From Geobacteraceae bacterium (GTDB lineage Bacteria; Desulfobacterota; Desulfuromonadia; Geobacterales; Geobacteraceae), in contig JARKPN010000139.1 of assembly GCA_029975275.1 (NCBI GenBank), forward strand, positions 1 through 64,000: 64,000 nt of DNA, written 5' to 3'. The translations under genes were made by a program, and so were the position numbers. Positions 9,332 through 19,984 of this stretch are shown piece after piece (the stretch's first letter is position 1; each line of letters starts with the position of its first letter). Under the pieces are notes generated by a model that saw only the letters and a program-made list of their open reading frames with translations, was not told the origin of the DNA and ran no database searches.

Positions 9332-9738
9332 TTAATTTGAAATTCCAGCGCCTTGAGAAGATTTCCCTCGGAATCCCTGGCCTCCACCCGCCAGAGGCCG
9401 TTCATCCCCTCATAAATGAACTTCTTGCTGTAGGTACGCCAGCGGACGCCCCTGACCGGCAGGGTATAGCTCCCCGCAGGCTCCCCGTTCCGGTACCAGA
9501 TATGGGATATCTCCCGCTCGGTATCGTCCGGAGAAGAGACCAGGGTATAGCAATAGAGCGATTTCGTGGATGCGGAGGAGATGCGACGGACGGAATCCAC
9601 CGGTCCGCCCCGGACGATGCGGGTGGTAACCGCCATCTCGGTGACCTTCAGGGGTTCGTCCTGCGCCCCGACAGGAACCGGGGAAAGGGAGAGAATCGTC
9701 ATCAGACCTGACAGGAAGATCAAGCTGCGATAATTCAT
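9328..9738 (-). CDS. secreted DUF2914 family protein
   Basis: 136-residue protein with a signal peptide (residues 1-25, ending PVGAQ). The remainder matches the DUF2914 pattern: LYCYT, then ISHIWYRNGE, LPVRGVRWRTYSKK and a C-terminal GLWRVEARDSEGNLL. The fold is an extracytoplasmic beta-rich domain of unknown function. ATG 9738 has AGGAGG close upstream. The stop codon is formed by the CTAG at the edge of the MITE-like element. It stands between argJ and the beta-lactamase-fold gene with no obvious functional link. Confidence 0.8.
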   Translation of the reverse strand: MNYRSLIFLSGLMTILSLSPVPVGAQDEPLKVTEMAVTTRIVRGGPVDSVRRISSASTKSLYCYTLVSSPDDTEREISHIWYRNGEPAGSYTLPVRGVRWRTYSKKFIYEGMNGLWRVEARDSEGNLLKALEFQIN

Positions 9739-9784
9739 GGGCCCTCCTGTGAAAAACCGTCGTGATATGTGGGAGTGGAATGGA

Positions 9785-10966
9785 TCAGGTGCGGTAATCG
9801 GCGTTGATGCTTACGTATTCGTGGGACAGATCGCTGGTATAGACCGTTGCGCTGCCGTCCCCAAGGCAAAGATCCACCGTGACGCCGAACTCCCGCTTGC
9901 GGAGCACCTCGGTGCCGCGGAGCTCGGCGTCGCCCCCGGCAAAAACGCCGTCCTTCACCATCCGGACGTCGTCGAAGAACAGCGAGACGCGATCCTGGTC
10001 CACCTCGGCGCCGGAATACCCGACGGCCGCCAGGATCCGTCCCCAGTTGGCATCCTGACCGAAGAAAGCGGTCTTCACCAGCAGGGAATTGGCCACGGCC
10101 ATGGCGGCCCGCTTGGCCTCGGCGTCCGACAGCGCGCCGCGCACCCGGATCTCGACCAGCTTGGTGGCCCCTTCGCCGTCGCGCACGATCTGGCGGGCAA
10201 GCGACACGAGAACCTGCCGCAGGAGGCCGGCGAATATCCCTGCCTCGGGCGTCCCCTCGCGGATGACCGGATTTCCGGCCGTGCCGTTGGCCATCAGCAG
10301 GGCGGTGTCATTGGTGGAGGTGTCCCCGTCGATGGTTATGACGTTGAACGAGGAGTCCACCGCCTCGCGGAACAGACGGCGGAGCAGCCCGGGATCGACC
10401 TCGGCGTCGGTGACCAGGAACGAGAGCATGGTGGCCATGTTGGGCATGATCATCCCCGCTCCCTTGGCCACCCCGGCGATGGTGTACGTCGTGCCGCCGA
10501 CCTCTCCGGCGACCGTCTCGGTCTTGGGAAAGGTGTCGGTGGTCATGATTGCCGCGGCAATCCCGTCCATTCCGGTGCGGGACAGACCTTTCACCAGCCC
10601 CGGCACGGCAACCCGGATCCGCTCCATGGGGAGAGGTTTGCCGATCACCCCGGTTGAAGCCACCAGGACCAGCTCTTCACGAATGCCCAATCCGGCCGCC
10701 ACGAGCGCCGCCGTCTCCACGGCGTCGGCCATCCCCTGTTGCCCGGTGCAGGCGTTGGCGTTGCCGCTGTTGACCACCAGTGCCCGGGCCTTTCCACCCG
10801 CGGTCCGCTCCATGGACAGGAGCACCGGCGCGGCCTTGACCCGGTTGGTGGTGTAGACCGCCGCCACGGCGGCCGGGACCTCCGAGAATATCAGCGCCAG
10901 GTCCAGCCTCCCCGGCTTCTTGACGGCCGCCTCGACGGCCGAGAACTTGAAACCTTTTATGTTCAT
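9785..10966 (-). CDS. argJ: bifunctional ornithine acetyltransferase / N-acetylglutamate synthase
   Basis: Arginine biosynthesis enzyme that recycles the acetyl group from N-acetylornithine to glutamate. It matures by self-cleavage before the threonine in the conserved GAGMIMPNMATML, which is intact here, giving alpha and beta chains. Another family motif, MTTDTFPK, is present. The preferred start is ATG 10966 (MNIKGFKF), giving 393 residues, which fits family alignments. The in-frame ATG at 10993 would add nine residues. It lies downstream of secA with a 180-base gap and no other arg gene nearby. Confidence 0.95.
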   Translation of the reverse strand: MNIKGFKFSAVEAAVKKPGRLDLALIFSEVPAAVAAVYTTNRVKAAPVLLSMERTAGGKARALVVNSGNANACTGQQGMADAVETAALVAAGLGIREELVLVASTGVIGKPLPMERIRVAVPGLVKGLSRTGMDGIAAAIMTTDTFPKTETVAGEVGGTTYTIAGVAKGAGMIMPNMATMLSFLVTDAEVDPGLLRRLFREAVDSSFNVITIDGDTSTNDTALLMANGTAGNPVIREGTPEAGIFAGLLRQVLVSLARQIVRDGEGATKLVEIRVRGALSDAEAKRAAMAVANSLLVKTAFFGQDANWGRILAAVGYSGAEVDQDRVSLFFDDVRMVKDGVFAGGDAELRGTEVLRKREFGVTVDLCLGDGSATVYTSDLSHEYVSINADYRT

Positions 10967-11066
10967 TGAGAACCCCGTTTTCTGCCGGCTCATGTATCGA
11001 ATATCAGTTTCTGATTCGAAAAGCGGGGATTTTTCGTTCTGGCAAGGAAATCAAGGGGTTGCGCGG

Positions 11067-11086
11067 AGGCGTACACGAAGTACGTC
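11067..11086. repeat. short imperfect palindrome in the argJ-secA gap
   Basis: The 181-base gap (10967-11147) has no gene. It holds a 20-base imperfect inverted repeat (GCGTACACGAAGTACGTCGC) within GC-rich sequence, and a second near-palindrome at 11000-11020 (CGAATATCAG..CTGATTCG). These may be folding elements in the secA 3' region or pieces of an intergenic repeat. No T-rich tract supports a terminator. Confidence 0.35.
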
Positions 11087-11147
11087 GCACAAGCAAGCCC
11101 GCGGATTGACACAGCCAGGGCGGAAAAGCACCCTTTCCGGACAGAAA

Positions 11148-13841
<2,694 letters not shown>

Positions 13842-13966
13842 GAAAAAATATCTCCTGAACCGCACGGGTTGGAATTGAAATAACAAGAAAAGGTATCACA
13901 CATGGGGGGAATAGCTCAACTGAAAAGGAGGTGACCGCAGGCCACGGAATGACCGGCAAAGCACAA

Positions 13967-13983
13967 GGGGGCGGAGCGCCCCC
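13967..13983 (-). terminator. intrinsic terminator after lon
   Basis: Seven-base GC stem (GGGGGCG / CGCCCCC) with a GAG loop, starting 5 bases beyond the lon stop. On the minus strand it is followed by TTGTGCTTTG, only moderately T-rich. Confidence 0.55.
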
Positions 13984-13987
13984 GGTT

Positions 13988-16411
13988 TCACGTGCTGAAC
14001 GCGATTGCGCGGACCTCGTCGTAGTCATGGACGAAGTGGGCCTTGAGGCCCTTTTTCAGGTAGGCCGGGAGTTCCTCGAAATCCTTGCGGTTTCCCTCCG
14101 GGAAGATGATGGTCTTGATGCCGGAACGCCGGGCCGCGATGGTCTTCTCCTTGACACCTCCGATGGGGAGCACCCGGCCGGTCAGGGTCAGCTCGCCGGT
14201 CATGGCCAGCTTTTTCCGGACCGGCTTGCCGGTGATCATGGAGATAAGCGCGGTGGTCATGGTTATCCCGGCGGATGGACCGTCCTTGGGAGTGGCCCCG
14301 GCCGGCACGTGCAGGTGCACGAAGCTCCCGTCGAAGTAGTCCGGCTTGACCCCGTACTTCTCCAGGTGGGCCATGACATAGGAATAGGCTATCTCGGAGC
14401 TCTCCACCATGACCGAGCCGAGCTGACCGGTCTGCCTGAACCCCTTGGACTTGCTCGGCATGGAGGTGGCCTCGATCTGCAGGGTGGCGCCCCCCATGCT
14501 GGTCCAGGCCAGGCCGGTCACCACGCCGGCGACGTCCTCGAAGACCTCGTCGGGGTTGAACAGCGGGTTACCCAGGTATTCCTTGACGTCCGCCACGCCG
14601 ACCGAGATCGGTTCCGGACGCCCCTTGGCGAACTCCATGGCCGAGCGACGCATGATCTTCTTGATGCGGTTCTCCAGGTTCCTGACCCCGGCCTCGCGGG
14701 CATAGCCGTCAACGATGGCCTTCAAGGCATCCTTGGTTATGGTCACCTGACCCTTGGACAGTCCGTGGTTTCCCAATGCCTTGGGGACCAGGTAGCGGCG
14801 GGCGATCTCCAGCTTCTCCTCCAGGATGTAGCCGGCGAGCCGGATGACCTCCATCCGATCCAGCAGGGCCGGTGGGATGGTGTCGAGCTGGTTGGCGGTG
14901 GCCACGAACAGCACGTTGGACAGGTCGAAGGGAACGTCCAGGTAGTGGTCGCGGAAGGTTGCGTTCTGCTCCGGATCCAGCACCTCCAGCAGCGCCGAGG
15001 CCGGATCGCCCTGGAACGAGGCGCCGATCTTGTCGATCTCGTCCAGCATCAGCACCGGGTTGGCGGTTCCGGCCCGCTTCATGGCCTGGATGAACTTGCC
15101 CGGCATGGCGCCGATATAGGTGCGGCGGTGCCCCTTTATTTCGGCCTCGTCCCGTATCCCTCCCAGAGAGAAACGGTAGAACTTCCTCCCCAGGGCGTCG
15201 GCTATGCTCTTGCCCACCGAGGTCTTGCCCACCCCGGGAGGTCCCACCAGGCAGAGGATGGAGCCGGAGATGTTCCCCTTCATCTTGCCGACCGCGATGA
15301 ATTCCAGGATCCGATCCTTCACGTCCTTGAGGCCGTAGTGGTCCCGATCCAGCACCTTGCGCGCCCGGTCAAGGTTGTAGGAGTCCTCGCTGAACTTCCC
15401 CCAGGGGAGGACGGTCAGCCAGTCCAGGTAGTTGCGGCTCACGTTGTACTCGGGGGAGGAGGGCTCGATGAGCTGCAGCTTCTCCATCTCCTCCTCCACC
15501 GCCTTCTTGGCCTCTTCATTGAGGGTCAGGTCCTGGAGACGCTCGGTGAATTTCTCGATCTCCGTGGTCTTCCCCTCCTTCTCGAGCCCCAGCTCCTTCT
15601 TGATCATCTTCAACTGCTCGCGCAGGAAGAATTCGCGCTGGCGGGCCGAGATCTTTTCCTCGATCTGCTTGGTGATCCTGCTCTGGAGCCGGTATACCTC
15701 AAGCTCCTTCTTGAGGAGCACCAGGACCCGGTCGATGCGGTGGCGCACGTCAAAGGTCTCCAGCACCTTCTGCAGCTCCTGCCCCTCGGCGCTGGTGAGG
15801 TTGGCGGCAAAGTCTGCCAGACGCCCCGGGTCGTCCATGCTGGAGCGGTTCAGGAACAGCTTGGTCTCCTCGGAGAACAGCGGGTTCAGCTGAATCAGCT
15901 CCTTGAGGGTGGAAATGACGGCCATGGAATAGGCCTGCAGCTCCGGGTTGACCGACAGCTCGGCACTGTAGTGGTAAGTGACACGGGCGAGCAGGCCGCC
16001 GTCGGCCCTGGTTATCTCGTCTACGATGAAACGCTCCACGTTGTTGAGCATCAGGTGGGCGCTGTCCTCGTCCGCGTGCATGATCTGGAGGATCTTTGCA
16101 GCGACCCCGACCCGGTGGAGGTTCTCGGGCGACTCTTCCCCGTCCATCTCCTTCAGCAGCACGAGACCGATGGTCCGGTCGCCGTGCTCCATGACCTTTT
16201 TTATGGCCGCAATCTTCTCGGTCCCCTTCACCACGAGAGGGATCAGGATGCCGGGAAAGGTGGGCCGCATCTTGAGGGGAATGATGGGGAGATATTTGGG
16301 AAGGACGTCGGCGGCCACCACCAGCCCGCCCTCGGGGGCTCTCTCATCTTTTTCTTCGATAACGGGACCGGGTTTGCCGCTTTCTTCGGTTGTATCTTTC
16401 TTTGCTGTCAT
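13988..16411 (-). CDS. lon: ATP-dependent protease La (Lon)
   Basis: Cytoplasmic AAA+ serine protease for damaged and regulatory proteins. 807 residues. The N-terminal substrate-binding LON domain begins at LPIIPLKMRPTFPG, and a coiled-coil linker follows. Walker A GPPGVGKT is near residue 390 and Walker B in VLMLDEIDKIG. The protease domain has the catalytic serine in KDGPSAG near 711 and the lysine about 43 residues later, after the GRVLPIGGVKEK motif. The first 30 residues are a low-complexity charged extension. A candidate promoter lies upstream at 16445-16473. Confidence 0.97.
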   Translation of the reverse strand: MTAKKDTTEESGKPGPVIEEKDERAPEGGLVVAADVLPKYLPIIPLKMRPTFPGILIPLVVKGTEKIAAIKKVMEHGDRTIGLVLLKEMDGEESPENLHRVGVAAKILQIMHADEDSAHLMLNNVERFIVDEITRADGGLLARVTYHYSAELSVNPELQAYSMAVISTLKELIQLNPLFSEETKLFLNRSSMDDPGRLADFAANLTSAEGQELQKVLETFDVRHRIDRVLVLLKKELEVYRLQSRITKQIEEKISARQREFFLREQLKMIKKELGLEKEGKTTEIEKFTERLQDLTLNEEAKKAVEEEMEKLQLIEPSSPEYNVSRNYLDWLTVLPWGKFSEDSYNLDRARKVLDRDHYGLKDVKDRILEFIAVGKMKGNISGSILCLVGPPGVGKTSVGKSIADALGRKFYRFSLGGIRDEAEIKGHRRTYIGAMPGKFIQAMKRAGTANPVLMLDEIDKIGASFQGDPASALLEVLDPEQNATFRDHYLDVPFDLSNVLFVATANQLDTIPPALLDRMEVIRLAGYILEEKLEIARRYLVPKALGNHGLSKGQVTITKDALKAIVDGYAREAGVRNLENRIKKIMRRSAMEFAKGRPEPISVGVADVKEYLGNPLFNPDEVFEDVAGVVTGLAWTSMGGATLQIEATSMPSKSKGFRQTGQLGSVMVESSEIAYSYVMAHLEKYGVKPDYFDGSFVHLHVPAGATPKDGPSAGITMTTALISMITGKPVRKKLAMTGELTLTGRVLPIGGVKEKTIAARRSGIKTIIFPEGNRKDFEELPAYLKKGLKAHFVHDYDEVRAIAFST

Positions 16412-16444
16412 GGCTTAAAGCTCCTTGGACGGTTTATAACCTGA

Positions 16445-16473
16445 AAACTAACCATGATGGAAACGAATGTCAA
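16445..16473 (-). promoter_or_regulatory. candidate sigma-70 promoter for lon
   Basis: On the minus strand a perfect TTGACA (16468-16473) is followed after 17 bases by TAGTTT (16445-16450), a weak -10 box. It lies 34 bases before the lon start. No heat-shock type -10 (CCCCAT) was found. Confidence 0.35.
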
Positions 16474-16547
16474 CCGAAGGGATTACCGGCGCCGTTTTCC
16501 AGCCGGAGTCGGGATGTTACAAAAGTGCCACAATCTGAGGGGAAAAC

Positions 16548-17687
16548 TCATACCTTGTCCATCCTGTGAACCACCGCCAGGGTCCCCTGATTGAACAGGT
16601 TGCGGGCGAAACACTCGATTGAGATGTCTGCTCCGGACGCCATGTGCATGATCATGCTCCTGTTCCCCACCGCGATGCTTCTCGCCTCGATGCCGGAGGC
16701 GACGGTATCTTCGGGTACCGAGGTAAAGAAACCGGACAGGGGATACTCCTTCTCCTCAGTGTCTTCCTTGAAGTATTTATATCCCGTGGGATACTCGAAC
16801 ACCTTGTGCCTGCCAGTGGTGAGGGTGAGGTACTGTGCGTCGCTCGGTTCGTAGTAGAACCAGCCGCGCCCGTTCCCGCATCTGCGGTGCGGCCAGGGAA
16901 AATCGTCCATGCCCAGGCCCTCCACCACGATGAGCGCGATTTTAGTATCGCTGATCCGTGAGTCGACGAGCCCCCGGACGTCCGTTATCGCGGACGCTTC
17001 GCCCAATGTGGTGGCCAGGGGAATGGCGTGTGCCGGCGCGGGCACCCTCCGGACCTTGCGAAAGGCACCCCCCACGGTGTGGAACAGGTATCCCGGCCGG
17101 GCCACCAGGAGGTATTCGGGAATCCGGAAGGCATCCCCTCGGCATTCGGCGAAAAGGCTCCGGAATTCATCACGCGGCACTATCCGCTCGACCTCGGGGA
17201 GGGCCGCCAAGTACTCCAGGTCGCGCCGACTCCCATCGTGGAGGCCGGCATGGCGCGCCGACCAGTGGGTGGAAAGCGCCAGTCCGTCGAGGCGCGTCAC
17301 ATCGATGAAATCGACAAAGGGGATCATGCCTCCCGTACCCACGATCACCGGCGTAAACCCCGAGCGCGCGACAAACCGGTTGACTTCCTCGTACACGGAG
17401 GAAACCATGCTCGCCCATTCGCTCTCCGTAAGAACGGAATAACGGGCAACGAAGAACTGCCAGGCATAGGTGAGGAAGACAAAGGAGGGGTCGTAGCCGG
17501 CAATCAGGTCAAGTGCCGTGTCGGTCACCCAGCGGTTTCCCGCGTCATCAAAGTCCCCGGGATACGGCCGTCGGGCCTGCAGCTCCGTGACCATCCGCAG
17601 GAGCGGAGAATCTTCCTCCACCCGAACGCCGGTTCTCAGGTCGAACATCCTTTGCCATTCGCGCGCATCGATTACGGCAAGACTCAT
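16548..17687 (-). CDS. protein of unknown function, partner of radical SAM enzyme
   Basis: 379 residues from ATG 17687, which overlaps the radical SAM stop as ATGA and follows GGGAGG. The same frame stays open upstream, but that part is antisense-like sequence inside the radical SAM gene. No family is recognised. It has no signal peptide or membrane segment. Visible features are a glycine stretch VIVGTGGMIPF, a hydrophobic strand ALIVVEGLGMDDFPWPH that vaguely recalls the first strand of alkaline-phosphatase-fold enzymes, and a C-terminal SIAVGNRSMIMHMASG segment. Translational coupling suggests that it works with, or is modified by, the radical SAM enzyme. Function left open. Confidence 0.75.
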   Translation of the reverse strand: MSLAVIDAREWQRMFDLRTGVRVEEDSPLLRMVTELQARRPYPGDFDDAGNRWVTDTALDLIAGYDPSFVFLTYAWQFFVARYSVLTESEWASMVSSVYEEVNRFVARSGFTPVIVGTGGMIPFVDFIDVTRLDGLALSTHWSARHAGLHDGSRRDLEYLAALPEVERIVPRDEFRSLFAECRGDAFRIPEYLLVARPGYLFHTVGGAFRKVRRVPAPAHAIPLATTLGEASAITDVRGLVDSRISDTKIALIVVEGLGMDDFPWPHRRCGNGRGWFYYEPSDAQYLTLTTGRHKVFEYPTGYKYFKEDTEEKEYPLSGFFTSVPEDTVASGIEARSIAVGNRSMIMHMASGADISIECFARNLFNQGTLAVVHRMDKV

Positions 17688-18691
17688 GACGGCGCCTCCC
17701 CCGCGTTCCAGGCGATCTTTTCGCCATGCAGCCGGATCTCCCGTCCGCATGACCGGCACCGATTCCCCTGTCCGTTGAAGGAACAGAGCCGGTCGCCGCC
17801 GCAGCCGAGGCTGAAGCGCTCTATCACGACTGCGCCGCACCCGGGACAGAGGGTGTTCACCCAGTCGGAGCCTACGAAATTGTGGAAATAGACATAGGGC
17901 AGATAACCGCGGACCTTCTCCAGGGTCCGGGCAATGGCGTCGATGTTGGGGTAGCAGGCTCCCTGCATCTCGTCCTCGGGAAGGAGACGGAACACATGCC
18001 ACGGAATTTCCGGGTCCACGTTGGCGATGAACCGGGCAATCTCCTCGATCTCGCCGTCGTTGGCCGACTCGACGATGGGGGTGGTCACTTCCAGGTGTCC
18101 CAGGGCGGCAAGCCTGCGTATGTTCCTCACTACCGGCTCGGCCGAGGGTATTCCGATATACTCCCGGTTGAACGCTGCCGACAATCCCTTCAGTCCGGCG
18201 TTGAAGAAGGAAAAAACCGACCCGAGCATTTCGGTCGACTCCTCGGTGGTATAGGCATTGGTGAGACACCCCATGGGCATCCCCGCGGCCCGGGCCTCCT
18301 GCGCGAGCTCGACCAGTGAAGGAAGGGACACGGCGGGCTCGTTAACGTTGAACACGATGGAGTGGCATCCCATCTGTTTCGCCTTGCGGATCAGTTCCGG
18401 TGGGGTGAGCTCGACCATGCCGTCCTGGATGGCGGCAGGGTCCTGCTTGGCAACGAAAGAGTTGGAGCAGTAGCGGCAGCGGAAATTGCAGCCGGCCGTG
18501 CCGATCACCAGGCACCTGCTGCCGGGCCAGGCGTGGTAGAAGGGAACTGACTCGACCTTCGACGGGATGGAACTGGACCAGCGGTAAGGGAACCGCTCCC
18601 TGACAACGCCGTTTTCCCCGGCGTACATGCGGCATACCCCGAGTCTGCTGCCCGTCAGTTCGCATCGCCATTCACAATAAGTGCACTGCAT
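17684..18691 (-). CDS. radical SAM enzyme, AmmeMemoRadiSam/PflA-like
   Basis: 335-residue radical SAM protein with the 4Fe-4S binding triad C68-x3-C72-x2-C75 (GCNFRCRYC). An N-terminal Cys cluster (C3, C6, C10, C20) and a C-terminal zinc-ribbon-like set (CPGC...CRSC) are extra, as in AmrS/PflA-related activases. Motifs such as SKVESVPFYH and FNVNEPAV fit the AmmeMemoRadiSam family, but the AMMECR1 and Memo partners of that system are absent nearby. ATG 18691 follows GAGGGGAG. The frame extends to 18835 but lacks a second ribosome site. The substrate may be the unknown protein translated directly after it. Confidence 0.85.
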   Translation of the reverse strand: MQCTYCEWRCELTGSRLGVCRMYAGENGVVRERFPYRWSSSIPSKVESVPFYHAWPGSRCLVIGTAGCNFRCRYCSNSFVAKQDPAAIQDGMVELTPPELIRKAKQMGCHSIVFNVNEPAVSLPSLVELAQEARAAGMPMGCLTNAYTTEESTEMLGSVFSFFNAGLKGLSAAFNREYIGIPSAEPVVRNIRRLAALGHLEVTTPIVESANDGEIEEIARFIANVDPEIPWHVFRLLPEDEMQGACYPNIDAIARTLEKVRGYLPYVYFHNFVGSDWVNTLCPGCGAVVIERFSLGCGGDRLCSFNGQGNRCRSCGREIRLHGEKIAWNAGEAPS

Positions 18692-18712
18692 TGAAGTCTC
18701 CCCTCTTACGCA

Positions 18713-18820
18713 GGTGGATGGTCCGGCCGGCCCGCGCCGCTTATTGTCCGGGGAGATCCGCGTAAAAGCGTGATATCCCGTGATGAAAGCTTTCAACAGG
18801 GATCCCGGCCGACCATCACC
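18713..18820 (-). other. inverted-repeat-bounded leader upstream of the radical SAM gene
   Basis: A 108-base stretch ends 21 bases before the start codon and is closed by complementary ends. GGTGATGGTCGGCCGG on the minus strand pairs with CCGGCCGGACCATCCACC, with two single-base bulges. Inside are two smaller stems (ATCCC/GGGAT around the palindrome GAAAGCTTTC, and CGCTT/AAGCG). This would fold as a three-way junction in the 5' leader RNA. It does not match a riboswitch class I know. It could instead be a small palindromic repeat. The gene-free stretch 18692-19121 otherwise shows only the hairpin at 19075-19111. Confidence 0.4.
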
Positions 18821-19074
18821 GGAGGCAGTGAGCAACCCCCTGTCACCCTGACTGTTAAGTATACAGCCCGTCGCGAACTTGCGGATCCCCTCAGGTTCAG
18901 AATATAATGATTTTAACTTATTGATTTTTCTTTCGAGACTACCTTGGATCCAGCTTCGATGGCGAGCAACGCAAGGATTGCAAAGCTGACGGGAAAGCCG
19001 GCGTAAAAACCGTGATCATACGTATACTACAAACTGCCGAACATTACTAATGGATTCCAACAGTTAAAAGACAT

Positions 19075-19111
19075 CCTCCCGACGACGGAGTGAAAGGCCG
19101 TCCTCGGGAGG
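19075..19111 (-). terminator. hairpin after the molbindin gene
   Basis: Near-perfect stem CCTCCCGA(C)GACGG / CCGTCCTCGGGAGG, located 10-47 bases past the molbindin stop. On the minus strand it is followed by ATGTCTTTTAAC, a weak T tract. It probably ends that one-gene transcript. Confidence 0.5.
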
Positions 19112-19121
19112 AAATACATCA

Positions 19122-19550
19122 CTATTCTTTTATACCCAAAATTACACTGGGCGCCTTGAACATGGCGCAGGCATGGCCCCCTGCCTTGAATCCCAGTTTT
19201 CTCGCACTTTCTTCCGTAATAACGGCGGTCAGGATAGTGCCGCCCCCGATATCCACGCCGACTTCGGCGCTAACAGGGCCTTCCACTACCTTCGTCACGG
19301 TGCCGCAAATGATATTGCGCGCGCTGACCTTGGCATCGTGCAGATCCGTACCAAGGATAATACTGCTTGCCTTGATAATGGCAAAGGCCTCCTTCCCTTC
19401 CTTCAAGGCAAGATTATCCACGCTGGCATTGGTGATAATCGCCGAAATAGACACACCTCCCGTCGTCTTGAGGATAACTTCAGCGTTGACCGCACCCTTC
19501 TTGACACTTGCCACGACTCCCGAAAGGATATTCCTTGCGCTGAGTTTCAT
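19122..19550 (-). CDS. molbindin, tandem Mop/TOBE protein
   Basis: 142-residue cytoplasmic molybdate/tungstate-binding protein made of two Mop (TOBE) domains. Each opens with KLSARNI/KVSARNI and ends with KASSIILG/KAPSVILG, at about 2-68 and 74-140. This is the ModG-like di-Mop arrangement, which assembles as an oligomer storing oxyanions. ATG 19550 has GGGAGGT upstream. A ModE-type operator (19580-19603) lies 30 bases before the start, so expression should respond to molybdate. The gene is less GC-rich than its neighbours. No modABC transporter or modE gene occurs in this window. Confidence 0.93.
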   Translation of the reverse strand: MKLSARNILSGVVASVKKGAVNAEVILKTTGGVSISAIITNASVDNLALKEGKEAFAIIKASSIILGTDLHDAKVSARNIICGTVTKVVEGPVSAEVGVDIGGGTILTAVITEESARKLGFKAGGHACAMFKAPSVILGIKE

Positions 19551-19579
19551 AGATACCTCCCTTTGAACGATTTATGCTG

Positions 19580-19603
19580 CGTTATATAAATATATATATA
19601 ACG
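19580..19603 (-). promoter_or_regulatory. ModE-type operator
   Basis: Perfect 9-base half sites CGTTATATA (19580-19588) and TATATAACG (19595-19603) separated by six bases. This is the layout I know for the molybdate-responsive repressor/activator ModE (CGnTATATA-N6-TATATAACG). It lies 30 bases upstream of the molbindin start, a position suited to repression at the promoter. The assignment rests on the match to the remembered consensus and on the function of the adjacent gene. Confidence 0.8.
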
Positions 19604-19984
19604 TTTACGCGAAATCGCAACCAAAACGATCTTAATAGAATTAGCGAGCAAGTATCAGCACACCAAATACAGTGCTTTTAATATTTTTAATAGGAACTTC
19701 ACCGGATCCTGCAATTCGGGGAAACACCTCACCCGGGTTTTCCCTGGCAGGGTTGTGGTGGGGAAAACATCGTCGTTTGACCTGGGTCAACGCATTACGG
19801 TGCCGTTGTCTTTAAACTGTTGCTCAAAAGGCGACAAAAATCATGGTTGTCGCTCGGTTTCTACCACCTACTGTGAGCGACCCGTGCCTGCCGTCCATTT
19901 TTCCGTAAACATTGTCTCGCCATGGCTGCTGTAAACGGATGAGTCGTTCCACTTTATGGCTGTCAACAAAACAAGGAGGAAATT
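19604..19984. other. intergenic region between molbindin and the small protein gene
   Basis: A 381-base gene-free region, relatively AT-rich from 19604 to 19700. It contains an inverted repeat GTTTTCCC (19737-19744) / GGGAAAAC (19761-19768) and the palindromic site at 19777-19790. It serves as the divergent promoter region for the molbindin gene and the 67-residue gene. No further gene was recognised. Confidence 0.6.
19777..19790 (+). promoter_or_regulatory. candidate CRP/FNR-family (HcpR-like) operator
   Basis: Perfect dyad TTGACC-TG-GGTCAA. FNR-type regulators bind TTGAN6TCAA, and the TTGACC/GGTCAA form is the one I associate with HcpR-type regulators of nitrosative and redox stress in deltaproteobacteria. 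It lies 194 bases upstream of the small protein gene, far for a simple activator site, so the true promoter may be nearer or a leader RNA may be present. Confidence 0.5.

Noticed and set aside
17688-18269. N-terminal 190 residues of a 573-residue frame extending the unknown protein
   Set aside because: This part overlaps the radical SAM gene on the same strand in another frame, is Arg/Pro-rich as shadow frames are, and the ribosome site and ATGA overlap mark the start at 17687.
18920-19010. GEMM-like riboswitch
   Set aside because: GCAAAGC-type motifs occur, but the conserved GEMM core elements and stem pattern are not there.
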